In this document: positions 32,135 to 41,493 of the stretch, piece after piece
How positions within the stretch are numbered: the stretch's first letter is position 1
How the letters are laid out: every line of letters begins with the position of its first letter
Source: Bradyrhizobium sp. 1
GTDB lineage: Bacteria > Pseudomonadota > Alphaproteobacteria > Rhizobiales > Xanthobacteraceae
NCBI RefSeq assembly: GCF_023073315.1
Contig: NZ_JADPJH010000039.1
Span: 130,056-194,055, forward strand
Length of the DNA: 64,000 bases
Direction of reading: 5' to 3'
The notes under the pieces: generated by a model
Told to the model about the DNA's origin: nothing
The model's input: the letters and a program-made list of their open reading frames with translations, nothing else
Databases searched by the model: none
Translations under genes and position numbers: made by a program

Positions 32135-33088
32135 TTACGGAAACGCCAGCCGCCCGGTCTGAAGCAACCACATCACGCTGGTCAGCGTGACCACGGATGC
32201 GAAGGTCCCGAGCAGCACGGCGACGGAGGCGGATTCGATCCAGGCATCATTTTGCCGGGCGATCACGAACACGTTCAGCGCCGGCGGCAGCGAGGCCATC
32301 AGCACGGCGGTCGCGGCCCAGGGCTGCGCGAACGGGCCGAACGCCAGCATCAGGCCAAACGCCGCGAGCGGATGGATCAGGAGTTTTACTGCGATCACGC
32401 CCGGCACTTCCCAGGGTACGCGATCGAACGGGCGGAGCGCCACGGTGACGCCGAGCACGAATAGCGCGGTCGGCGCGGCTGCGTTCTGGAGAAAGGTGAT
32501 GGTGCGGTCGAGCGCGACCGGCAGCTCGATATGCAGCGCCGCCACCGCCGCGCCAAAGCAGGCCGACATGATCAGCGGGTTGAGCACGATCTGCTTCAGC
32601 ACGACGCCGAAGGCGTGCACGAGCGAGGGATGGTCGCGGTCGGACAGCTCGATCAGCAGCGGCACGATCGTGAACAGGAAGATGCTGTCACAGCAGAAGA
32701 TCAGCGCGGTCGGCGCCGAAGCTTTGGTCCCGAGCACGGCGAGCGCCAGCCCCGGCCCCATATAGCCGATATTGCCGTAGCCGCCGGAGAGCCCGGCGAG
32801 CGTTGCCTCGCGCAGCGTCAGCCGTCCCAGCACCTTGCCGACGACCAGCGCCAGGGTGAATGCGGCAACCGTCGACAGCGTGGTCGCGACCAGGAACGGC
32901 GGGTTGTTCAATTCCGAGAATGGCGTCTTCGACATGATCGCGAACAGCAGTGCCGGCAGCGACACGTAGAGCAGGAAGAAGTTCATCCAGGCGAGGCCTG
33001 ATTCCGGCAGGGATTTGACCTTGCCGCACGCGAAACCGACGAAGATCAAGCCGAAATAAGGTAGTGCCAGATTGAGGATATCAGCCAT
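32135..33088 (-). CDS. AEC-family transporter (auxin efflux carrier type)
   Basis: A 317-residue integral membrane protein with about ten hydrophobic segments in two repeats, beginning LALPYFGLIFVGFACGKV. Bacterial AEC proteins export or import malonate, malate or related anions; the substrate here is unknown. It ends two bases from the convergent UbiH-type gene. No other transporter or metabolic partner is next to it. Confidence 0.8.
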   Translation of the reverse strand: MADILNLALPYFGLIFVGFACGKVKSLPESGLAWMNFFLLYVSLPALLFAIMSKTPFSELNNPPFLVATTLSTVAAFTLALVVGKVLGRLTLREATLAGLSGGYGNIGYMGPGLALAVLGTKASAPTALIFCCDSIFLFTIVPLLIELSDRDHPSLVHAFGVVLKQIVLNPLIMSACFGAAVAALHIELPVALDRTITFLQNAAAPTALFVLGVTVALRPFDRVPWEVPGVIAVKLLIHPLAAFGLMLAFGPFAQPWAATAVLMASLPPALNVFVIARQNDAWIESASVAVLLGTFASVVTLTSVMWLLQTGRLAFP

Positions 33089-33194
33089 TGATGAAGTTTT
33101 TTCTGAAGATTTGGGGGTTATCCGCCCCTTACGAGAACGTTAATTCCAGGTCAGGCCACTAGCATCGGCCACAATCCTGGTCTATCGACGGAAG

Positions 33195-33527
33195 ATGATT
33201 AAAGCGCGGACCGCCAAATTCCAGATCGGACAGGTCGTACGCCACCGGATTTTCTCGTTCCGGGGGGTGATCTTCGACATCGATCCGGAATTCAACAACA
33301 CCGAGGAGTGGTGGCTGTCGATCCCCGAGGAGGTGCGGCCCCACAAGGACCAGCCGTTCTATCACCTGCTCGCGGAGAACGCGGAGTCGGAATACGTTGC
33401 CTATGTCTCCGAACAGAACCTGCTGCCCGACGAGTCCGGCGAGCCGGTCCGCCATTCCCAGGTCGCCGAGATCTTCATCAAGGACAAGACCGGCGGCTAC
33501 CGTCCGCGCAACCCGTCGCTGAACTGA
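33195..33527 (+). CDS. hspQ: Heat-shock protein HspQ (YccV family)
   Basis: A 110-residue protein. The whole length matches the hemimethylated-DNA-binding/HspQ family: KFQIGQVVRHRIFSFRGVIFD near the start, then PEEVRPHKDQPFYHLLAENA and YVAYVSEQNLLPDESGEPV. In enterobacteria HspQ is a Lon specificity factor and binds DnaA; the same role here is inferred. It is short, single-domain and monocistronic. Confidence 0.9.
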   Translation: MIKARTAKFQIGQVVRHRIFSFRGVIFDIDPEFNNTEEWWLSIPEEVRPHKDQPFYHLLAENAESEYVAYVSEQNLLPDESGEPVRHSQVAEIFIKDKTGGYRPRNPSLN

Positions 33528-33537
33528 GCCAAGCCCG

Positions 33538-35499
33538 CTACTTCGTCGCGACGAAGAAATATTCCTGACGCCCCGGCAGCGATCCGTAGGTGAACGGCTG
33601 TTGCTGGCGCTTGGTCACATCCATCACATCATCACGGACGTAATCGAACAGCCGACGGATCTCGAGATTCGGCTTCCTGAGATTGCTCATGAAGGCGGTC
33701 GCGAACGGCGAGTTGACGCCATCGCCATCCGACGCTGTCTCGCCGTGCTTGGCGGCGTAGACGACCAGCGTCCCGGCGTCCGGCTCGACGCTGGCGAGCC
33801 CGCGTGAGACCGACCGGGAGGCGACCGTCAGCGCCCGTTTCATTTGGCTCGCGAACGGATTGTCGCGACATGCATCGAGGATGACGAGACGCAGGCCGGA
33901 GGCGCGCTCGGCGGCGTTGAGAACCTGTTCGAGGGAGATGGCCTCGATACTCAAATCCCGGTCGGACTTCAGCGCCGCATCGACCGGGATGAGGTAGTTC
34001 ACGCCAGCGGCCTCCATGCCGTGGCCGGCATAGTAGATCACCGCCCAATCTGCATTGGCCGCCTCGGAGGCGAAACTGCGAAGTGCGTTCAGCGTGCCGT
34101 CGCGGCTGAGGTCGTTAAGAACAGTGACCGATTGGAAGCCCACCGCGCGCAAAGCGGCGCCGACGGCGGCAGCGTCGCCCGATGGGTTCGGAAGTTGCGG
34201 TACGTTCTGATAGAGCGAATTGCCGATCACCAGAGCGACGCGGCGACCTTGTGGTCTGAGAAGCGCAGTTGAAGTCGACGGCTTGGTCGCGGATGGAGCC
34301 TCGGCGGCGGAGTTTCCAGAAGACCATGGAAGATCGCGAACAAGCGAACCTTTGCTCTGCTCTGCCGGTTTCGCCCGCTGTTGCAATTCTGCCTGCAACT
34401 TCTTCTGATTTGCCTCGAACGATTTGGCATCGGTCGGCGGACCTTCATTCGCCTTGGCGAATTCGGCACGGGCCACCGCCATCGAGAACTTCAATAACGA
34501 GCCGTTGCCGTTGGTTGCTTGCACATCGAGGCTCCGCCCCGTCTTCAGATTAGAAATCAGCTCGGGCGTGGCCTCGTAGTCCGACATGCAGCCATTGGGA
34601 AAGCAAATGACGAACGGCTTTTGCTGGGGTGCACCGTCGTCGATGGCAATCCGCGTGCCGTAAGACGCCTGCATTGCCAGAGGGAACGTGAGGCGCAGGA
34701 TCTTCTTCGATTCACCCTCTGGCTCGATGAGAACTGCGGCAATGACGGGCTGACCATTTTCGATACGCCCGTCCTTGCCCGTGAAGCAGACCTGCTTGGC
34801 ATTCGCCTCCTGGCCTTTCAGGCAGAATTTGGTCCATTTCACATACGTGAGAGAGGGACTGAACGAAGAGCCCGTGCCCGTTGATGCTGGCCAGAGAAAC
34901 GGCCGAGGGTCGGCAAGGAAGGAACGCGTCGGCTGCTTGTCCTTCACGTCGTCCTGGCTTTGCCCAATCGCGGAAAGACTCTTCGGGGGACCGTTCGCGG
35001 CATCATCACGCCCATTGAGCGGCAGCGGCGCAGTGACAGGCGCGCCGCTCGCGTTGATGGACTGGGTAATCAGCTTCTGTCCCTGCTGAAGTTCGGCGCG
35101 CAGCTCCGGCGTGAGTTCATATTCTGAAAGACATCCGTCCTGGGTGCAGCCGATATAGGGCGCCTGACGCGGGGGATTCGCGTCCACGATGATTCTCGTC
35201 CCATGCACGAGTTGGCTGCCTAACGGCAGACGAATGCGGAGCACCGGCTTGCCGGCGCGCGTCGCAAAAATTGCCGCAACGGCGAATTTGCCGGCTTCAC
35301 CACGAGCCTCCATGGCAGTCATGCAGCCGCCGAGGTCCTTGTCGCTGGCCTCAATGCAGGCCTTCGTCCACTGTGAGTAGTACAGAGTGAACGATGGCTC
35401 CTTGTCAGCGGCCGCCAAGCCAACTGAGCTGCCCGCGCAAAGACACGCGATGATGGTCATCAGCACCATCAGTCCACGGAAGGAAATCCGAGCCCCCAT
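33538..35499 (-). CDS. Exported IalB-IalB-caspase (C14) fusion protein
   Basis: A 653-residue protein with an unusual architecture. Residues 1-30 form a signal peptide. Residues about 35-165 and 215-345 are two invasion-associated-locus-B (IalB) domains; the second contains KWTKFCLKGQEANAKQVCFT. A Lys/Gln-rich linker follows, then a caspase-fold domain (about 415-653). The catalytic His493 (YYAGHGME) and Cys544 (ILDACRDNPF) are present, so it should be an active Cys peptidase of the metacaspase type. The adjacent free IalB gene closely resembles its second domain, suggesting duplication and fusion. Targets are unknown; a periplasmic site is inferred from the signal. Confidence 0.8.
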   Translation of the reverse strand: MGARISFRGLMVLMTIIACLCAGSSVGLAAADKEPSFTLYYSQWTKACIEASDKDLGGCMTAMEARGEAGKFAVAAIFATRAGKPVLRIRLPLGSQLVHGTRIIVDANPPRQAPYIGCTQDGCLSEYELTPELRAELQQGQKLITQSINASGAPVTAPLPLNGRDDAANGPPKSLSAIGQSQDDVKDKQPTRSFLADPRPFLWPASTGTGSSFSPSLTYVKWTKFCLKGQEANAKQVCFTGKDGRIENGQPVIAAVLIEPEGESKKILRLTFPLAMQASYGTRIAIDDGAPQQKPFVICFPNGCMSDYEATPELISNLKTGRSLDVQATNGNGSLLKFSMAVARAEFAKANEGPPTDAKSFEANQKKLQAELQQRAKPAEQSKGSLVRDLPWSSGNSAAEAPSATKPSTSTALLRPQGRRVALVIGNSLYQNVPQLPNPSGDAAAVGAALRAVGFQSVTVLNDLSRDGTLNALRSFASEAANADWAVIYYAGHGMEAAGVNYLIPVDAALKSDRDLSIEAISLEQVLNAAERASGLRLVILDACRDNPFASQMKRALTVASRSVSRGLASVEPDAGTLVVYAAKHGETASDGDGVNSPFATAFMSNLRKPNLEIRRLFDYVRDDVMDVTKRQQQPFTYGSLPGRQEYFFVATK

Positions 35500-35643
35500 C
35501 CCCGCCTCTCAATGCCATCAAGAAAAGACAGTCGCGCTTGCGACACCCAATATGCGTCCCGCGTCATGATAGGCGAACACCTCCGGTTTGCCTAGCAGCG
35601 CGACGCAACCAGCGTGATCCCGCGCACACAGGCCGCCGATACG

Positions 35644-35670
35644 AAAAAGGGCGCCTTGACAAGGCGCCCT
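35644..35670 (-). terminator. Intrinsic terminator after the IalB gene
   Basis: Arms 35648-35657 and 35661-35670 give a 10-bp stem with a three-base loop. On the minus strand it is followed by TTTTT (A-run at 35644-35648). It lies 56 bases past the IalB stop and separates that gene from the caspase fusion downstream. Confidence 0.85.
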
Positions 35671-35725
35671 CTTCGCTTCGTTCCGTGGCCGCGCGTTCGA
35701 GGCGAGGCGATCGTTTGGTCGGGAC

Positions 35726-36547
35726 TTACTTCGGGGCTGCCGGAGCTGCGCCGGGTGCACCCTGCTCGAGCTTCTTGCGCTGCTCGTCAGCCTTCTTCTG
35801 AAGCTCTTCCTGGAGTTTCTTCTGGTTTTCCTCGAACACCTTCGGGTCGGTCGGCGGACCGTCATAGGCCTTCTGGAATTCACCGGCGAGCGGCAGCGGC
35901 AGGGTCAGCGGCGCGCCGTTGGCGTTGATCGCCTGCACCACGAGGTTCTGGCCCTTCTTCATGCTGGCGATGAACTCGGGCGTGGCCTCGTAGTCCGACA
36001 TGCAGCCGTTCTGGAAGCAGATCACATACGGGCTCTGCAGCGGCGCGTTGTTGTCGACGATGATGCGGGTGCCGTGCACGAGCTGCATGCCGAGCGGCAG
36101 CGTCACGCGCAGGATCTTCTTGGGCTCGCCTTCGGGCTCGATGATCACGGCCGCGATAACAGGCACGCCGGTCTCGATGCGGCCGTCCTTGCCGGTGAAG
36201 CAGACCTGCTTGGCATTGGCGTCCTGGCCCTTGAGGCAGAACTTGGTCCAGGGGGCGTAGATCAGCTGGATCTGCTGATCGGCGGGCTGAGCAGCCGCGC
36301 CCTGCTGGGCCGGGGCGCCCTGCGCCGGGGCCTGCTGGGCTTGGGGCGCCGGTGCGGGCGCCGCAGCCGGCGCCTTGGGGGCTGCCTTGGGAGCCGCTTT
36401 CGGGGCCGCCTTGGGCGCAGGCGCGCCTGGAGCCGGAGCGGGGGTCTGGGCTTCGGCGGTCAACGGAACGGCCAACGCCGTCGCCGTCAACAAGGCGAGA
36501 AGTCGCCCGCGCGGCCGGACGGACGCGGCCAAGTAACGGAAATTCAT
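35726..36547 (-). CDS. Invasion-associated locus B (IalB) family protein
   Basis: A 273-residue exported protein: signal peptide about residues 11-33 (ALLTATALAVPLTAEAQ), Pro/Ala-rich linker (about 35-90), one IalB domain (about 95-220, with WTKFCLKGQDANAKQVCFT and GCMSDYEATPEF), and a charged Lys/Gln-rich tail (EENQKKLQEELQKKADEQRK). Cys residues in the domain probably form disulfides. In Bartonella IalB helps entry into erythrocytes; in soil bacteria the role is unknown. It has its own terminator, so it is a separate unit from the IalB-caspase gene downstream. Confidence 0.85.
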   Translation of the reverse strand: MNFRYLAASVRPRGRLLALLTATALAVPLTAEAQTPAPAPGAPAPKAAPKAAPKAAPKAPAAAPAPAPQAQQAPAQGAPAQQGAAAQPADQQIQLIYAPWTKFCLKGQDANAKQVCFTGKDGRIETGVPVIAAVIIEPEGEPKKILRVTLPLGMQLVHGTRIIVDNNAPLQSPYVICFQNGCMSDYEATPEFIASMKKGQNLVVQAINANGAPLTLPLPLAGEFQKAYDGPPTDPKVFEENQKKLQEELQKKADEQRKKLEQGAPGAAPAAPK

Positions 36548-36820
36548 TGCAGAAAACCCTTTCTGAACGGGAAGTGCCCGAACCGCTCCGAAGCGACGAA
36601 CCTGGCCGCGGTGGGCGCGGCTCTCTCCCTGTCAAATGAGGCGGTTAAGTGACGGGGTCGGTGCTCTTGCGCGATTGCGTGCCTTCTTAACGTGGCCGAC
36701 GAAAAGATCAATGCCGACAAGCGTCTTTGGCCACGACTTGAACCGCTCCTTGGGCGGGGCCCAGTGAAATTTCCTGTGATAGGATTCAACGCCCGCCGGT
36801 CCTCGAATCACCGTGTGCCG
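36548..36820. promoter_or_regulatory. Divergent intergenic region
   Basis: About 270 bases between the leftward IalB gene and the rightward binding-protein gene, holding both promoters. An in-frame extension of the rightward gene begins at 36692 but adds 43 charged residues ahead of the signal peptide, so it is not used. I see no repeat or RNA gene. Confidence 0.35.
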
Positions 36821-38647
36821 ATGTTCATGTTCCAGCGCCTCCTCGAGGGCCCCGGTATCCGCCTTTGCGTCCTTGCCTTTGCGCTCGCGATGGGGCTGCC
36901 CGCTGGCGGCGCGCGAGCCGAGCAGGCCTATGCCATCGCCATGCACGGCAAGCCGGCGATGCCGGCCGATTTCACCCACATGCCCTACGCCAACCCCGAT
37001 GCCCGCAAGGGCGGCCGGCTGACCTGGGGCCTCCTCGGCACCTTCGATAGCCTCAATCCCTTCATCGTGAGGGGATTGGCGGTGCAGCCGATCCGCAATT
37101 ACGTGGTCGAGAGCCTGCTGGCGCGCGGCCAGGATGAGCCATTCACGCTCTACGGCCTGCTCGCCAGGACGGTCGAGACCGACGACGAGCGGACCTTCGT
37201 CACGTTTCGCCTCGATCCCCGCGCCCGCTTCTCCGACGGCAAGCAGGTAGCGGCCGAGGACGTGCTGTTCTCCTGGCAGCTGCTGCGCGACCACGGCCGC
37301 CCCAACCACCGGCAGTACTATGCCAAGGTCGCCAGGGCCGAGGCGCTCGATCCCCTCACCGTCCGCTTCGACCTCACTGGCGCCAACGACCGCGAGTTGC
37401 CGCTGATCCTCGGCCTGATGCCGATCCTGCCGAAGCATGCCGTTGACGTCGCAACTTTCGAGGAGACGTCGTTGACGGGCCCGATTGCCTCAGGTCCCTA
37501 TCGCGTCACTGCGGTGAAGCCCGGCGCCAGCGTCACGCTCACGCGCAACCCCGATTATTGGGGGCGCGATTTGCCGATCAATCGGGGCCTCTACAATTTC
37601 GACGAGATCAGGCTCGACTATTTCCGCGAGGCCAACGGTCAGTTCGAGGCCTTCAAGCGCGGCCTGTACGATTTCCGCGTCGAGAACGAGCCGCTGCGCT
37701 GGCACGACGGCTACGATTTTCCCGCGGCGAAGAACGGCGAGGTGATCCGCGACACCGTCAAGCCCGGCGTGCCGCAGCCGTCCGAATTCCTGGTCTTCAA
37801 CACCAGACGGCCGATCTTCGCCGACATCCGCGTGCGCCAGGCCCTGACGCTGCTGTTCGATTTCGAGCTGGTCAATCGCAACTACTTCTTCTCGCTCTAT
37901 TCGCGTGTCGCCGGCTATTTTGCCGGCTCCGACCTGTCGGCCTATGGCCGCCCGGCGGATGCGCGCGAGCGCGAGCTGCTCAAGCCGTTCGCACCGCAGA
38001 TCCCGCCCGACATCATGGACGGCAGCTACCGCCTGCCGGTGACCGACGGCTCGGGACGCGATCGCACCACGCTGCGCGCGGCGCTAAAACTGCTGTCGGA
38101 GGCCGGCTACGATCTCGACGGCACCGTGCTGCGCAACCGCGTGACAAAAGCCCCCTTCGCTTTCGAGATGCTGGTGACGACCCGCGACCAGGAGCGCATC
38201 GCGCTCGCCTTCCAGCGCGACCTCAAGCGCGCCGGCATCGAACCGAGCGTGCGCGCGGTCGATCCCGTCCAGTTCGACCAGCGCCGGCTCGCCTACGAGT
38301 TCGACATGATCCAGAATCGCTGGGACCAGTCGCTGTCGCCCGGCAACGAGCAGTATTTCTATTGGGGCAGCTCTGCCGCCGACAATCCGGGCACCCGCAA
38401 CTACATGGGCGCCAGGGACCCCGCGGTCGACGCCATGATCGGCGCCCTGCTGGAGGCCCGTGATCATACGGCCTTCGTCTCGGCAGTGCGTGCGCTCGAC
38501 CGCGCTTTGGTCGCGGACTTCTACACAATCCCCCTGTTTAACGTATCCGAGCAATGGATCGCGCGGTGGAATCGGATAGAACGGCCAGAGGCTACCGCGC
38601 TGTCCGGCTATCTGCCGGAGACCTGGTGGTCGAAGGGTGAGCCTTAG
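36821..38647 (+). CDS. Extracellular solute-binding protein, family 5 (YejA-like)
   Basis: A 608-residue periplasmic binding protein of the oligopeptide/nickel (SBP family 5) class. The signal peptide starts at the ATG at 36821 (MFMFQRLLEG, hydrophobic core about residues 15-28, cleavage near ARAEQ). Typical segments are HGKPAMPADFTHMPYANPDARKGG at the mature start, LTWGLLGTFDSLNPF, and RFSDGKQVAAEDVLFSWQLL. YejA-type proteins serve importers of microcin C-like peptides or oligopeptides. No yejBEF permease or ATPase genes follow here, so it is an orphan in this window. Confidence 0.82.
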   Translation: MFMFQRLLEGPGIRLCVLAFALAMGLPAGGARAEQAYAIAMHGKPAMPADFTHMPYANPDARKGGRLTWGLLGTFDSLNPFIVRGLAVQPIRNYVVESLLARGQDEPFTLYGLLARTVETDDERTFVTFRLDPRARFSDGKQVAAEDVLFSWQLLRDHGRPNHRQYYAKVARAEALDPLTVRFDLTGANDRELPLILGLMPILPKHAVDVATFEETSLTGPIASGPYRVTAVKPGASVTLTRNPDYWGRDLPINRGLYNFDEIRLDYFREANGQFEAFKRGLYDFRVENEPLRWHDGYDFPAAKNGEVIRDTVKPGVPQPSEFLVFNTRRPIFADIRVRQALTLLFDFELVNRNYFFSLYSRVAGYFAGSDLSAYGRPADARERELLKPFAPQIPPDIMDGSYRLPVTDGSGRDRTTLRAALKLLSEAGYDLDGTVLRNRVTKAPFAFEMLVTTRDQERIALAFQRDLKRAGIEPSVRAVDPVQFDQRRLAYEFDMIQNRWDQSLSPGNEQYFYWGSSAADNPGTRNYMGARDPAVDAMIGALLEARDHTAFVSAVRALDRALVADFYTIPLFNVSEQWIARWNRIERPEATALSGYLPETWWSKGEP

Positions 38648-38670
38648 GGCCAGTCAAGCGAAGTGACGCC

Positions 38671-40173
38671 GTGAACCAGCCAGCCGTATCGCCGACGCTC
38701 GACACGCTGTTCCAGCGCACGCTGATGCGGCAGCCGCATGCGCCCGCTCTGCTCGACCCCCTCAACAAGGCGCGCGTGACCGGCCACCAGCCGCGGCGGA
38801 TGAGCTATGCCGAGGCCGATACCGCCATCGAGGCGCTGTCGGCCTATTTCGTCGAATCGGGCCTGCCGGCCAACTCGGTCATCGCGATCCAGCTGCCCAA
38901 CACGGTCGAGTTCGCGCTGACCGTGCTCGCCGCCCATCGCGCCGGCCTCGTCGTCGCCGTGCTGCCGCTGCTGTGGCGCCATGCGGAACTGACCGCCGCG
39001 CTCAACCGCACCGCGGCGCGCGCCATCGTCACCATGAGCAGGGTCGACGGCGTCAACTATGCCGACCTCGCGATGCATGCCGCGGCGGAAGCTTTTTCGA
39101 TCCGCCATGTCTGCGGCTTCGGCACCGATTTGCCCGAAGGCATGGCCGCGCTCGACGACGTCCTGGCCCGCCCGCCCGGCACCACGCGCGCCGTGATCCA
39201 GGACGGCCGCAAGGCGGCGATGATCTCCTTCGACGTCACGGCGGAGGGTTTTCGCCCGGTGCCGCGGCCGCATTTCAGCCTGATCGCCGGCGGGCTCGCG
39301 ATGTCGCTCGAAGCCGACATCAAGCAGGGTGTGACCGTGATGACGGCGTTCACGCCGATGTCGTTCGCCGGGCTCGCCTCTTCGCTCGCGGTGTGGCTGC
39401 TCTCGGGCGGCACGCTGGCGCTGCATCATCCCTATGAGAACGACGTGCTGGAGCAGCAGATCAACGAGCATGAATGCGAGGTGCTGATCGCGCCCGCACA
39501 GCTCGCGCTGCGGCTCGGCGATTCCGACCTCGCGGCGCGGATGCCGAGCTTGCGCAACGTCGTCGGCCTGTGGCGCGCGCCCGAGCAGGTGGCAACGAGC
39601 GAGGCCTGGACCGCGCGGCATGCGCCGCTGACCGACGTCTATCTATTCGGCGAGGCCGGCTTGTTCGGCGCCCGCCGTGGCGAGGACGGCATGCCTGTGC
39701 CCGTCATGCCCGGGGCGCACGGCGCCCCGCGCGAGCAGTCGGGCTCCTCCATCGCCGGCGAGATACTGCTGACACCGAAGGGCACGCTCGGCCTGCGCGG
39801 CCCCATGGCGCCGATCGCGGCTTACGCCCCACCGCAGCCTGTCGGTGACACGCTGATCGCGCAGCCGCCGCGCGATTATGTCGATACCGGCTATGCCGCA
39901 CGGCTCGACCGGCCGAGCGGCGCGCTCTGCATCACCGCGCCGCCCTCCGGCATCATGGCCGTCGGCGGCTATCGCTTCCTCTCCAATGATCTCCAGGAAT
40001 GGGCGCGCCGGCTCGGCCAGGGTGCCCTGCTCACCGCGCTGCCCGACCGGCTTTCCGGTCACCGGCTCGCCGGCCGGGCCCAGGACAATGCCCGCGCCCG
40101 CGAGGCGCTCAACGAGCTCGGGCTTAACCCCCTGATGGTCGAGGCTTTTCGCGACCGCTCCGGGCCGGTCTAG
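38671..40173 (+). CDS. Degenerate AMP-binding (acyl-CoA synthetase-like) protein
   Basis: A 500-residue protein with the N-terminal fold of adenylate-forming enzymes (MSYAEADTAIEALSAYF, SVIAIQLPNTVEFALTVLAAHRAGLVV). The ATP P-loop TSGTTG-x-PK is replaced by SFDVTAEGFRPVPR around residues 187-200, and the usual C-terminal catalytic Lys motif is not visible. It may be catalytically weak or have a changed role. It starts at a GTG, 24 bases after the binding-protein stop, so it may be cotranscribed. The fold is inferred from family resemblance. Confidence 0.65.
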   Translation: MNQPAVSPTLDTLFQRTLMRQPHAPALLDPLNKARVTGHQPRRMSYAEADTAIEALSAYFVESGLPANSVIAIQLPNTVEFALTVLAAHRAGLVVAVLPLLWRHAELTAALNRTAARAIVTMSRVDGVNYADLAMHAAAEAFSIRHVCGFGTDLPEGMAALDDVLARPPGTTRAVIQDGRKAAMISFDVTAEGFRPVPRPHFSLIAGGLAMSLEADIKQGVTVMTAFTPMSFAGLASSLAVWLLSGGTLALHHPYENDVLEQQINEHECEVLIAPAQLALRLGDSDLAARMPSLRNVVGLWRAPEQVATSEAWTARHAPLTDVYLFGEAGLFGARRGEDGMPVPVMPGAHGAPREQSGSSIAGEILLTPKGTLGLRGPMAPIAAYAPPQPVGDTLIAQPPRDYVDTGYAARLDRPSGALCITAPPSGIMAVGGYRFLSNDLQEWARRLGQGALLTALPDRLSGHRLAGRAQDNARAREALNELGLNPLMVEAFRDRSGPV

Positions 40174-40258
40174 GCGCAGTTTCGACCCATCCATTGACGC
40201 TGCATTAAGGCGACCGGACTAGATTGCGCGGCATCTGTTGCGTGATCAGAGTTTCCCA

Positions 40259-41482
40259 ATGTCCCAGGCGGGCCCGATCCTCTTTGTGTCCAATGCCGAG
40301 CGGCCGCCCTTCATTGCGGCGCTGGACGAGGCGCGACTTTTCCCCGTGGTCGACACCGACTGGGCCAGCGCGGCGCGCGCGGTCGAGCAGGTGCAGCCGG
40401 CCGCGGTTCTCGCCGCGATGAACGGTGGACATGAGCCGCATCTGGCGCTGCTCGCCAGGAAGATCGCCGACCAATCGCCTTACCTTCCTTTCGTCGCGGT
40501 GGACGCGCCGGGCGCACTGCCCCACAACGCCCTGCCCTTCGCCTCGCGCGGCGGCAATTCCGATCGCCTGATCGCGCGGCTCCGCGCCGCGCTGCGCGTC
40601 CGCACCCTTCATGCGACCGTGCTGCGCCGGCTGCCGGAGGTGAAAGTCGCGCTGCCCGAGGCTGATCCGGCGCGCGATGCCACCGTGCTGCTGATCGGCC
40701 GCGGTGCGGCCTATCCCGCGCTCTCCGTCGCGCTCGGCGAACGCGTCGGCGTCGTCGGCGCGCTCTCGATCGAAGCCGCCGCAAAGCATCTCAACACCCG
40801 CGACCTCGACGGCGTCGTGCTCGCCGAAGGTTTTACCCCGCGCGTCACCGATGCCTTCCTCACGGTGCTCGCCGAGGACACCCGTTTCCGCACTCTCCCC
40901 GTGGTCGTCACCGCGCACCAGCTCGTGCAGACTTACGACCTGCCTAATCTCGAACTCATTCCGGGCGAGCCGGCCAGGGTCGCCGCCAACGCGCTCCCGC
41001 TGATCCGCCAGCACGCGATGGAATCCCAGCTGAGCCGCACGCTGCGCTCGATCGATGCCGGCGGCTGGCTCGATCCGCGCAGCGGTCTGCTCACCACGGA
41101 AGCCTTTGCCCGCGATTTCGCCAAGGCGGTCGAGCAGGCGCTGGTCCGCGGCGGCGGCCTGTCGGTGGCGCGCTTCGCCTTCGATCCCAATAATCCCCGC
41201 GCCCAGCTCGATGCCGCGCGCATCCTCAGCCGCCTGATGCGGCAGATGGATTTTGGCGCGGCCGAGAGGGACGGTTCGGTGATCGTCGTGTTCGCCGAGA
41301 CCGACTTCCGCACGGCTCACATGATCGCCCGGCGCTTGTCGGCGGTGATGCGGCATACGTCGAACGGCAAGCACGAGATGCGCAGCGATCCCGTCGTCAG
41401 CGTGGATTCGCTGTCGCCGTCGGATACGGCGCGGTCGCTGCTGGCGCGGCTGTCGGCGGACGCATCGCGCGCGGCGTCGTAG
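40259..41482 (+). CDS. Receiver-like/degenerate GGDEF protein
   Basis: A 407-residue cytoplasmic protein. The N-terminal 240 residues resemble two receiver-like lobes (ILFVSNAERPPFIAALDEA; VLLIGRGAAYPALSVALGE). The C-terminal part resembles a GGDEF domain (DPRSGLLTTEAFARDFAKAV at about residues 274-293), but the active-site GGDEF loop reads ERDGSVIVVFAET. It is therefore unlikely to make cyclic di-GMP and may bind or sense nucleotides or act as a scaffold. The start at 40259 lacks a strong ribosome binding site. A family-A repeat follows. Confidence 0.55.
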   Translation: MSQAGPILFVSNAERPPFIAALDEARLFPVVDTDWASAARAVEQVQPAAVLAAMNGGHEPHLALLARKIADQSPYLPFVAVDAPGALPHNALPFASRGGNSDRLIARLRAALRVRTLHATVLRRLPEVKVALPEADPARDATVLLIGRGAAYPALSVALGERVGVVGALSIEAAAKHLNTRDLDGVVLAEGFTPRVTDAFLTVLAEDTRFRTLPVVVTAHQLVQTYDLPNLELIPGEPARVAANALPLIRQHAMESQLSRTLRSIDAGGWLDPRSGLLTTEAFARDFAKAVEQALVRGGGLSVARFAFDPNNPRAQLDAARILSRLMRQMDFGAAERDGSVIVVFAETDFRTAHMIARRLSAVMRHTSNGKHEMRSDPVVSVDSLSPSDTARSLLARLSADASRAAS

Positions 41483-41493
41483 TCACAACCTCG

